Source: Pseudomonadota bacterium
GTDB taxonomy: Bacteria; Pseudomonadota; Alphaproteobacteria; Rhizobiales; Beijerinckiaceae
Assembly (NCBI GenBank): GCA_028876585.1
Contig: JAGWRL010000331.1
Location: 1-17,400, forward strand
Length of the DNA stretch: 17,400 bases
Reading direction: 5' to 3'
The notes under the pieces: model-generated
Database searches by the model: none
Told to the model about the DNA's origin: nothing
What the model saw: only the letters and a program-made list of their open reading frames with translations
Program-made: the position numbers and the translations under genes
Shown here: positions 1-6,128 of the stretch, piece after piece
How the letters are laid out: the number at the start of each line of letters is the position of its first letter
Numbering within the stretch: position 1 is the first letter of the stretch

Positions 1-663
1 GGCGAGGACGTCGCAGGCCTGAAAAACGTGCACAAGAGCTATGGCTCGAAGCGCATTTATGAAGGACTCGACTTCCAGATCCGCCGCCGCGAGCGCTGGT
101 GCGTCATGGGTATCAACGGCGCCGGCAAATCGACGCTGCTCAAGCTGGTCGTGGGGGCGGCCGAAGCCGACGAGGGCGCGGTCGCGCTCGGAGCCAGCGT
201 CAAACTGGGTTATTTCGCTCAGCACGCGATGGATCTGCTCGAGGGCGACCGCACAGTGTTCCAATCGCTGGAAGACTCGTTCCCGCAAGCCAGTCAGGGG
301 TCGCTGCGTTCGCTCGCGGGTTGTTTCGGCTTCTCGGGCGACGACATCGAGAAGAAGTGCCGCGTGCTGTCGGGCGGCGAGAAGGCGCGTCTCGTGATGG
401 CCAAGATGCTGTTTGATCCGCCGAATTTTCTGGTGCTGGACGAACCGACCAACCATCTCGATCTGCTGACCAAGGAGATGCTGATCGGCGCGCTGTCGCA
501 ATACGAGGGCGCGATGCTGTTCGTCTCGCACGACCGCCACTTCCTCGCCGCGCTCTCCAACCGGGTGCTGGAGCTAACGCCGGAGGGCGTTCATCAATAC
601 GCCGGCGGCTACAGCGAATATGTCGCCAGAACCGGGCACGAAGCGCCGGGCCTGCGGGCGTAA
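1..663 (+). CDS. ABC-F family ATPase, C-terminal part (5' truncated by window)
   Basis: The reading frame is open from base 1, so the gene begins upstream and only its second ATPase domain is seen. The order of motifs is clear: Walker A GINGAGKST (about 109-135), signature LSGGEKARL (about 367-393), Walker B with FLVLDEPTNHLD (about 427-462) and the switch histidine in SHDRHF. The DEPTNHLD linker motif is the hallmark of ABC-F proteins, which are soluble, lack membrane domains and act on the ribosome (Uup, YbiT, EttA and antibiotic-resistance relatives). The protein stops soon after the ATPase core, with no long charged C-terminal coiled coil, so it is closer to YbiT-type than Uup-type. It ends 8 nt from the convergent acetyltransferase gene. 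The family is certain; the subfamily and the ribosomal role are inferred. Confidence 0.95.
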   Translation, partial: GEDVAGLKNVHKSYGSKRIYEGLDFQIRRRERWCVMGINGAGKSTLLKLVVGAAEADEGAVALGASVKLGYFAQHAMDLLEGDRTVFQSLEDSFPQASQGSLRSLAGCFGFSGDDIEKKCRVLSGGEKARLVMAKMLFDPPNFLVLDEPTNHLDLLTKEMLIGALSQYEGAMLFVSHDRHFLAALSNRVLELTPEGVHQYAGGYSEYVARTGHEAPGLRA

Positions 664-671
664 CGCCGCGC

Positions 672-1163
672 TCAGGGCGCGCGCCAGCGTAGTTCGGCAA
701 ACACGTCGTCGCGCCAGGTTTCGATGAAACCGACCCGGTCGAACATGCGGCGGGATCGCGGGTTGTCGAGCGCCACCAGGGCGCGCACGTCGCCAACCCC
801 GCGGCGTGAAGCCACGATCGCCCGCATCAAGGCGCCGCCGACGCCGCGACCCCGCCATTCCGGCGCGAGCGCAATATCGACGATGTGCAGCGCATCCGCC
901 TGCTCGCATGCGATCAACTCGCCGATCGGCCCGTCGGCGGCTTCGATGATCGACCAGCGCGCGCTCGGATATTTCTCGCGGTAGCTGATCGTGCGCGCGC
1001 GATATTGCATCGACGCCAGATTGTCGATCATCGCCTCGGGCAGGCCGCCGGCGCGCAACATCGCGGCGTGACGGGCGTGGAACAGATCGCGCTGAAAGCC
1101 GGCGTCGGCCGAGGTCGCATCGCGCAGGCGGCAGGCGCCATGCGGGGTCTCGAAGTCTAGCAT
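672..1163 (-). CDS. GNAT family N-acetyltransferase
   Basis: A 163-residue protein of typical GNAT length. The acetyl-CoA pyrophosphate-binding motif R-G-R-G-V-G lies at residues 104-109 after the beta-4 strand (HIVDIALAPEWRGRG). The usual C-terminal signature follows at about 132-146 (LDNPRSRRMFDRVGF), where N-x-x-S-R-x-x-F-x-x-x-G-F packs the second half of the fold. The ATG at 1163 is chosen over longer in-frame starts because a GGGAG ribosome site precedes it and the protein then begins at the fold's first strand. The substrate cannot be told. It is divergent from the DUF6916-like gene, with about 56 nt between the two starts, so the promoters must lie in that gap. Such enzymes acetylate amines of small molecules or protein N-termini. 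The family is secure and the function open. Confidence 0.9.
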   Translation of the reverse strand: MLDFETPHGACRLRDATSADAGFQRDLFHARHAAMLRAGGLPEAMIDNLASMQYRARTISYREKYPSARWSIIEAADGPIGELIACEQADALHIVDIALAPEWRGRGVGGALMRAIVASRRGVGDVRALVALDNPRSRRMFDRVGFIETWRDDVFAELRWRAP

Positions 1164-1219
1164 TTCGCTCCCGTCTGGAATTCGCGGCGAAACTGGGCCA
1201 TAATCGCGTCGCGTTGACG

Positions 1220-1573
1220 ATGGGCAGTAGCATGGCGGCGGAGATGAGCGAAGCGAAGTCGGGGGCATCGCCCAGCCGTCCCCATATCCTTTCGATCGAG
1301 CAGTTCGCGCCGCATGTCGGCAAGTTGTTTCAGTTCATCGGCACGCCTTACGCCTTCCCGCTCGACCGCATTCTCGGCGATGCGGGCGCGCCGGCGAGCG
1401 GACAGGCGCGACGGCCGTTCGCGCTGATCTTCCGTGGACCCAGGGACGGCGACGTTTTGCCGGAAGGCCTGTATGATTGCGCCACCGAAGACGGCGCTTC
1501 GTTCAATCTTTATGTCGCGCCGATTCATACGCCGCAGCCGGACCGGCAGGAGTATCAGGCGGCGTTTAATTGA
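1220..1573 (+). CDS. DUF6916-like small protein
   Basis: A protein of about 117 residues with the pattern of the DUF6916 family: an opening block SIEQFAPHVGKLFQF, a central strand PFALIFRGPRDGDVLPEGLYDC, and a closing F-N-L-Y-V-A-P-I ... Y-Q-A-A-F-N at the extreme C-terminus. It has no signal peptide or membrane segment. As I recall, DUF6916 genes are often found beside MdpB-type tail-collar genes, and three of those lie about 2 kb downstream here. The start is uncertain: ATGs at 1220, 1232 and 1244 are in frame and none has a textbook ribosome site, although GGCGG at 1234-1238 would suit 1244. The stop TGA (1571-1573) overlaps the TTG start of the TPR-sulfotransferase gene, so the pair is probably translationally coupled. 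The biochemical role is unknown. Confidence 0.8.
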   Translation: MGSSMAAEMSEAKSGASPSRPHILSIEQFAPHVGKLFQFIGTPYAFPLDRILGDAGAPASGQARRPFALIFRGPRDGDVLPEGLYDCATEDGASFNLYVAPIHTPQPDRQEYQAAFN

Positions 1574-3780
1574 CAGACCCCGTCGGTCGCCGGTTGGCGA
1601 CGCCAGCCGAAGTTGTCGGCGCCGCGCGCTGGTTGCGCCGCGAGGGCCGCCTGTCGGAGGCGGAGCAGGCTTATCGCCACGCGGCCTCAGTTGCGCCCGA
1701 CAATGTGGCGATCTGGTTGGAGCTAGGCGGCCTCTGCCTGCAACAAGAGCGCGCGGGCGCGGCGGAAGCGGCGCTGCGTCGCGCCATCGAGGTCGATCCC
1801 GGCTCCGCGGAAGCCCGCAACGTTCTGGGTCGCGTGTTGGCGGCGCGAAATCGGCCGTTCGAGGCGTTGGCCCAATATGAGCAGGCCGTCGCGCTCGAAC
1901 CGTCCCACGCAGCGGCGCGCAACAATCTTGGCGCGACGCTGCTGGCGCTGGGCCGCGCCGAGGAGGCGCGGGTTCAGTTCGAGTGCGCGATTGACCTCGC
2001 GCCCGATTGGGCGGCGATCCACAACAATCTCGGCAATGCGCTGGCGGCCTTGCAGCGCTATGCGGAGGCGCTGGCGCCCTACGGGCGCGCGCTCGAACTC
2101 GCGCCTGACTTCGCCGAGGCCCACTATAACATGGGCATGGCGCTGGCGCAGCTACAGCGCCCGGACGAAGCCGTCGCGCGGTTCCGGCGGGCGGTTGAAC
2201 TCCATCCCGCCTATCTCAAGGCGCGCGTCGGCCTGGGTTGGGCGCTGGGTCTGCGCGAACGCTGGGCGGAGGCGATCAATCAACTCGAGCAAGTGTTGGC
2301 GAGCGGTCATGTGACCGCCGATCTCCTCAACGATCTCGGCTCCTATCTCGCCAGCGAAGGCCGACGCGAGGAGGCCGCCGCGCGCTTTCGCGAAGCCTGC
2401 GCGATGCGGCCCGATTTCGCCGCCGCGCACAACAATCTCGGCAATGCGCTGGTCAAGCTTCACGAACCCGCGCAGGCCGTCGCCTCGTATCAGCGCGCGC
2501 TGGCGCTGGAGCCGGACTTCGCGCCGGCGTGGAGCAACCTGGGGGCCGCGCTCGCCGCGTTGGCCCGGCCTGAGGACTCGCTGACCTGTTTCGAACGCGC
2601 CCTGGCGATCGATCCGCATTTCGCGGAAGCGTACAGAAACCGCGGCTACGCCTTCATTGCGCTCGGCCACATGGCCGACGCGCGCGAGGCTTTCATCCGG
2701 GCCATCGCGCTGGAGCCCGCCAGGCCCGATTCCTATCGCGGCCTCACCTTGTGCGGGCCGCTGGATAAGGACGATCCGCATTTTTCGGCGATGGAGGCGT
2801 TGGCGGCGGACCTGTCCTCGAAGGGAGATCAGGACGCCATCGAACTGCGCTTCGCGCTCGCCCGCGCTTATGAGGAACACGGCGAATTCGACAAGGCGTT
2901 CGCGCATCTGAGCGGCGCCAATGCGGGGCGGCGGCTGCGCAGCGGCTATGACGAGAACAAGGCGCTCGGGTTGCTGCGCCGGGTGCGACAGGAGTTCACC
3001 CCGGAGAGGATGCGCCGCGTCGTCGCGTCGCGCGATCCTCCCGACGCGCCCATTTTCATTCTCGGCATGCCGCGCTCGGGTTCGACCCTAGTTGAGCAGA
3101 TTCTCGCCAGTCATCCCGACGTTTTCGGCGGCGGTGAGCGGCTCTATCTCGCAGACGAGGCGGCGAACCTGCGCGACGCCTCCGGCGCCGTGATGACGTT
3201 TCCGGAATCCTTGCGGACGCTCGAAGCCGAGGAACTCACGGCCTTGGGCGCGCGTTATCGCCAGCGTTTGCGCGCGTTAGCGCCGACCGCGCCGAGGATC
3301 ACCGACAAAATGCCCGGCAATTTCCTGTTCGCGGGCCTGATCGCGCTGGCGCTTCCCCGCGCGCGCGTCATTCATACGCGACGCGACCCCGCCGACACCT
3401 GCCTGTCCTGCTTCGCGCAGAATTTCACCGCCGGCCAGTTGTTCAGCAACGATCTCGGCGAGCTCGGCCGCTACTATCGCGGCTACGCCGAACTGATGGC
3501 GCATTGGCGCGAGACGTTGCCGGAAAACTTCATGCTCGAAGTGAGATATGAGGAGTTGGTGAACGGGTTCGAACCCGGGGCGCGCCGCATTCTCGATTAT
3601 TGCGGCCTCGCCTGGGACGAGCGATGCCTCGCCTTCCATCGCAACCGGCGCCCGATTCTCACCGCGAGCGCGGCGCAGGTGCGCCGGCCGCTCTATCAAA
3701 GCTCGGCCGGCCGCTCGCGCGCTTACGGGACTCTGCTGCAACCGCTGTTTGACGCGCTCGGCGATCTACTGCCGGGATGA
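1570..3780 (+). CDS. TPR-repeat sulfotransferase fusion protein
   Basis: A 736-residue two-part protein. Residues ~13-400 are about eleven 34-residue TPRs with an OGT-like consensus (NNLGNAL); Asn recurs with an exact 34-residue period at 119, 153, 187 and again at 289, 323, 357. Residues ~490-730 are a Sulfotransfer_3-type domain. The 5'-phosphosulfate loop GMPRSGSTLVEQIL is at 499-512, a GGGE with a candidate catalytic Glu523 follows, and the 3'-phosphate motif VIHTRRDP covers 600-607. The expected reaction moves sulfate from PAPS to a hydroxyl. The TPR array suggests a protein or peptide acceptor, as for OGT; this is inference. Start: TTG at 1570, inside the previous gene's stop, with AGGCGG 7 nt upstream. 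There is no signal peptide, so it is probably cytoplasmic. It ends 4 nt from the convergent collar operon. Confidence 0.92.
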   Translation: MTDPVGRRLATPAEVVGAARWLRREGRLSEAEQAYRHAASVAPDNVAIWLELGGLCLQQERAGAAEAALRRAIEVDPGSAEARNVLGRVLAARNRPFEALAQYEQAVALEPSHAAARNNLGATLLALGRAEEARVQFECAIDLAPDWAAIHNNLGNALAALQRYAEALAPYGRALELAPDFAEAHYNMGMALAQLQRPDEAVARFRRAVELHPAYLKARVGLGWALGLRERWAEAINQLEQVLASGHVTADLLNDLGSYLASEGRREEAAARFREACAMRPDFAAAHNNLGNALVKLHEPAQAVASYQRALALEPDFAPAWSNLGAALAALARPEDSLTCFERALAIDPHFAEAYRNRGYAFIALGHMADAREAFIRAIALEPARPDSYRGLTLCGPLDKDDPHFSAMEALAADLSSKGDQDAIELRFALARAYEEHGEFDKAFAHLSGANAGRRLRSGYDENKALGLLRRVRQEFTPERMRRVVASRDPPDAPIFILGMPRSGSTLVEQILASHPDVFGGGERLYLADEAANLRDASGAVMTFPESLRTLEAEELTALGARYRQRLRALAPTAPRITDKMPGNFLFAGLIALALPRARVIHTRRDPADTCLSCFAQNFTAGQLFSNDLGELGRYYRGYAELMAHWRETLPENFMLEVRYEELVNGFEPGARRILDYCGLAWDERCLAFHRNRRPILTASAAQVRRPLYQSSAGRSRAYGTLLQPLFDALGDLLPG

Positions 3781-3784
3781 GGCG

Positions 3785-4327
3785 TCAATTGCGAGAAGGA
3801 AAGATGCCCTGAAGGGAGATGCAGAAATTGAGCGTGAGGTAAGGTTGTTGGTTGGCGTGCGGCTGGCCGCCGATCGCGCCCAATGCGCCGGGTGCGAATG
3901 TGGCGTTGGGCGATCCCGTCGCATAGATGCTGACCGGCGTCGTGCCGCCCGAGACAATCGCGAAGGCTTGCGCAAGAACGTCGGTTGGCGCCGGCGTGAT
4001 GTTCGCCGCGTTGGCGGCGATCGCCGACAGGGTGTGCGAATGGGCCGGCGTCTCGGCGATCGTCAGCGTATGCGCGGCCTCACCGCCCGTCTGCCCTATA
4101 GAATAGACGCCGGCGACGGGGTCCGAGCCATAATGGATCGGCACGCAGCCCTGCAGGTTGGGCAGTTTGAAGGTGGTGATTCCGTCGCCGCCGTAGAACG
4201 TGCCGAGCAGTGAAAACAGCGCCTGATTTTGCTGAATCGGCAAGGTCTGGCCATTGCAGAGCGCCCAGCCCTTCGGGGCGTAGTTGAACGACATGAGGCG
4301 AATTTCGGAGAGATAGGGATTGCTCAT
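3785..4327 (-). CDS. Tail-collar domain protein (MdpB-like), third of three
   Basis: A 180-residue protein and the last gene of a three-gene minus-strand operon. The N-terminus carries the phage Tail Collar fold signature: YLSEIRLMSFNYAPKGWALCNGQ, then LFSLLGTFYGGDGITTFKLPNLQG (about residues 38-61), then a P-I-H-Y-G block. The middle is low-complexity and rich in Ala, Thr and Pro. The C-terminus is the conserved GQPHANQQPYLTLNFCISLQGIFPSRN. Family members occur both in phage tail fibres and in non-phage clusters (microcystin-dependent protein MdpB); nothing else here looks phage-like. The ATG at 4327 is preceded by GAGG and lies 5 nt after the stop of the previous collar gene, so the two are co-transcribed. 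It is probably a trimeric fibre-tip-like surface or appendage protein. Confidence 0.9.
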   Translation of the reverse strand: MSNPYLSEIRLMSFNYAPKGWALCNGQTLPIQQNQALFSLLGTFYGGDGITTFKLPNLQGCVPIHYGSDPVAGVYSIGQTGGEAAHTLTIAETPAHSHTLSAIAANAANITPAPTDVLAQAFAIVSGGTTPVSIYATGSPNATFAPGALGAIGGQPHANQQPYLTLNFCISLQGIFPSRN

Positions 4328-4332
4328 GAGCG

Positions 4333-4878
4333 TTAGCCTCGCGAGGGGAAGATGCCATTGATGGCGATGCAGAAATTGACCGCGAGGTAGGGCATCATGT
4401 TGTTGTGCGGCTGTCCGCTTCCCGCCGACGCGATCGCGCCCGCGTTCAGGTTGCTGTTGGGCGGTTGCGCCGAATAGGCCGCTATCTGGCCTTTGCTGGT
4501 TGACGACACCGCCCAATGGCCCTGCATGTAGATCGCGTTGCTGGGACTGGGTGAGGTGGCGATCTCGTTGTCGGCGTTGAGGGTATGGCTGTGAACGCCA
4601 CTTTCCGCCGCCGTCAAGGCGATCGTCGGCGTGCCGGCGGAATCACCCACATTATAGATCGAAAGCCCCGGGCCGGCTCCCTGATCCACCGGCGCCCGGC
4701 CTTGCAAATTCGGAAGCTGGAAATTCGACGTGCCATTGCCGCCGTAATAGGTGCCGATGAGCGAAAACAGCGCGGCGTATTGCGAGATCGGCAACAGCTG
4801 TCCATTGCACTGCAACCAACCCGTCGGCGCGAAATTGAAGGGAAAGATGCGAATTTCCGCTAAAAACTGGTCCGACAT
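4333..4878 (-). CDS. Tail-collar domain protein (MdpB-like), second of three
   Basis: A 181-residue protein paralogous to its two neighbours. The collar signature runs from FLAEIRIFPFNFAPTGWLQCNGQ through LFSLIGTYYGGNGTSNFQLPNLQGRAPV. A variable Ser/Thr/Asn-rich middle follows, then the terminal block GQPHNNMMPYLAVNFCIAINGIFPSRG. The V-H-S-H-T-L motif near residue 97, shared with the other two as H-S-H-T/A-L, could place two histidines near a metal in a trimer axis; that is only a suggestion. The ATG at 4878 has a strong ribosome site AGGGGAAG. It sits 56 nt downstream of the first collar gene and 5 nt upstream of the third. The central regions differ strongly among the three copies while the ends are held, as expected for fibre tips that bind different targets. 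Confidence 0.9.
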   Translation of the reverse strand: MSDQFLAEIRIFPFNFAPTGWLQCNGQLLPISQYAALFSLIGTYYGGNGTSNFQLPNLQGRAPVDQGAGPGLSIYNVGDSAGTPTIALTAAESGVHSHTLNADNEIATSPSPSNAIYMQGHWAVSSTSKGQIAAYSAQPPNSNLNAGAIASAGSGQPHNNMMPYLAVNFCIAINGIFPSRG

Positions 4879-4934
4879 GGCAAGCTTCCCCTAATCGCTC
4901 TTCGGCGCGGCGCGCATTTCGATCGGACCCATCC

Positions 4935-5465
4935 TCAATTCTGAGACGGATAGATCCCGAACAGCGAGATGATGTAACTGACGGCGAGGTAGGGCTGCAG
5001 ATTGGAGTGCGGGCTGCCGCCGGCGCTCGAACTGACTGACTGCGGCGACAGTGTCGTCGGCTTGCCGCTCCCGGCGCCATAAAGCGCAGTTCCCTGCTGG
5101 GTGCTGCTGGTCGTGGCGGGGTAGGCGTTTGCCGGGGAAGCCGAGGCCGCGCCGCCGGCGATGGCTTGCAGCGCATGGCTGTGCGAACCCACCTGCGTTG
5201 AGTTGAGCGTCACCGTCTCGACGCCGCCTGATTGACCGATCACGAACGACCCGAACGGGGCGCTCCCCTGATGGATCGGCACGCGCGACTGCAAATTCGG
5301 CAGGTTGAACGTGTTGACGCCATCGCCGCCGTAGGTCGTGCCGATGAGATTATACAACACCGAATACTCGGCGATGCTTTGCGCCGAGCCGTCGCAAAAC
5401 GCCCACCCGACGGGGGCGAACGTGCCGGCGAACAGGCGGATTTCGCCCACATATGGACTGCCCAC
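4935..5465 (-). CDS. Tail-collar domain protein (MdpB-like), first of three
   Basis: A 176-residue protein opening the operon. It has the collar signature YVGEIRLFAGTFAPVGWAFCDGS, then YNLIGTTYGGDGVNTFNLPNLQSRVPIHQG. A Ser/Ala/Thr-rich centre follows, and then the closing block GSPHSNLQPYLAVSYIISLFGIYPSQN. The conserved Cys of the last block in its two neighbours (NFCI) is replaced here (SYII). The start is set at GTG 5465 because a near-perfect ribosome site GGGAGGGG lies 5 nt upstream; an in-frame ATG ten codons earlier has none and would add residues not shared by the paralogues. The gene is divergent from the 93-residue orphan at 5712. No secretion signal is present, so export, if any, would need a dedicated route or lysis. 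Confidence 0.9.
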   Translation of the reverse strand: MGSPYVGEIRLFAGTFAPVGWAFCDGSAQSIAEYSVLYNLIGTTYGGDGVNTFNLPNLQSRVPIHQGSAPFGSFVIGQSGGVETVTLNSTQVGSHSHALQAIAGGAASASPANAYPATTSSTQQGTALYGAGSGKPTTLSPQSVSSSAGGSPHSNLQPYLAVSYIISLFGIYPSQN

Positions 5466-5470
5466 GCATA

Positions 5471-5478
5471 CCCCTCCC
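5471..5478 (-). promoter_or_regulatory. Ribosome binding site that decides the GTG start of the first collar gene
   Basis: On the minus strand this reads GGGAGGGG, with 5 nt between it and the GTG at 5465. It is the strongest Shine-Dalgarno match in the window and supports GTG over the upstream ATG at 5495. Confidence 0.7.
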
Positions 5479-5540
5479 GCTTGTCGCGCCAACATCGCGC
5501 CACGCCCACAGCCGCGAGATCGCGACGCTCGATGCGAAGA

Positions 5541-5569
5541 AAGCTAGTCCAACATACGTTACGTGACAA
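5541..5569 (-). promoter_or_regulatory. Candidate sigma-70-type promoter of the collar operon
   Basis: On the minus strand there is TTGTCA (bases 5569-5564, one mismatch from TTGACA), a 17-nt spacer, and TAGCTT (5546-5541, a weak -10 box). This would start transcription near 5533, about 70 nt before the collar GTG. It lies in the only AT-richer stretch of the 240-nt divergent gap, and the -35 box falls inside an imperfect dyad (5558-5585). The call is by eye and the -10 match is poor. Confidence 0.3.
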
Positions 5570-5585
5570 CGGCTGTTTTCGTAAC
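5558..5585. repeat. Imperfect dyad in the divergent intergenic region, possible operator
   Basis: The arms GTTACG (5558-5563) and CGTAAC (5580-5585) are inverted, and within them AAC and GTT flank GGCT as a second, inner inverted pair. Left and right spacings differ by 2 nt, so the symmetry is imperfect. The dyad overlaps the candidate -35 box of the collar operon. A repressor or activator site is conceivable, but chance is not excluded for arms of 6 nt. Confidence 0.25.
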
Positions 5586-5711
5586 ATTTCGGTTATATTC
5601 GTCACCTAACTGTCGCGGCTGGAAAAAACTCTTGCATCGAAACGCAAAAGACCAGTAGTTTTCAAAACAGCGGTACTGGCGATCCCAGCGCGTGAGTTTG
5701 CGAGCGTGAGC

Positions 5712-5993
5712 ATGGCGATCCACAAACAGAATGCGCTTCCCGTTACGCTGGTCGATCTGCCCGAACTTGCCGAAACGTTTGTGGATTGCGTCAATAATGT
5801 CGTTTGGGACGGCCAGACGTTGCGGGTGGATCTCGGCGTGACCCGATATCCGGAGCCGGCGCTGATGGCGACCGGCGCGAAGCGTTATCCCGTCTGTCGA
5901 TTGGTGTTGACCGGCGCCGCGGCCACTGCGCTGTTCGAGCGCTTGAAGCAATCGTCGGCGGCGCTCGCTAAAGGCGGCGAGGTTTCCGGATGA
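5712..5993 (+). CDS. Small hypothetical protein, 93 aa
   Basis: A 93-residue protein I do not recognise with confidence. It reads as a compact single domain: LVDLPELAETFVDCVNNVVWDGQTLRVDLG, then a strand rich in charged residues, then KRYPVCRLVLTGAAATALFERLKQ ending in a helix. The alternation VVWDGQTLRVDLGV ... CRLVLT-helix is faintly like DUF3467-type small proteins, but I cannot confirm it. There is no signal peptide, membrane span or nucleic-acid motif. The ATG at 5712 is preferred over the GTG at 5706; the upstream GAGCG is a weak ribosome site. The gene is divergent from the collar operon and lies 135 nt before the Hint-protein gene, in the same direction. Coding is supported by the frame running cleanly to TGA with normal third-position G+C bias. 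Confidence 0.7.
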   Translation: MAIHKQNALPVTLVDLPELAETFVDCVNNVVWDGQTLRVDLGVTRYPEPALMATGAKRYPVCRLVLTGAAATALFERLKQSSAALAKGGEVSG

Positions 5994-6118
5994 CGCCGCG
6001 CGGTGGTTGGTTGAATTGTTAACTGGTCGCCGGCTTGATTTGAAAGCGGGTGGTTTGGCGATTGTCGTTGGCCTCATAAGCTCGGCGCTGTCCGTCGCGA
6101 CGCCAAGATGCGAAGTTT

Positions 6119-6123
6119 GGAGG
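6119..6123 (+). promoter_or_regulatory. Ribosome binding site fixing the start of the Hint protein
   Basis: GGAGG ends 5 nt before the ATG at 6129. It decides for this ATG over the in-frame ATG at 6108, which lacks a site and would add seven residues. Confidence 0.75.
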
Positions 6124-6128
6124 ATATC

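Noticed and set aside
3749..4213. Plus-strand frame overlapping the sulfotransferase end and the third collar gene
   Set aside because: It is antisense to a clear collar domain, is Arg-rich and matches no family.
3785..5465. Prophage remnant, suggested by the tail-collar domains
   Set aside because: No capsid, terminase, tail-tube, lysis, integrase or attachment site is visible within the window. The collar family is also known outside phages. The far flanks are unseen, so this is not excluded absolutely.
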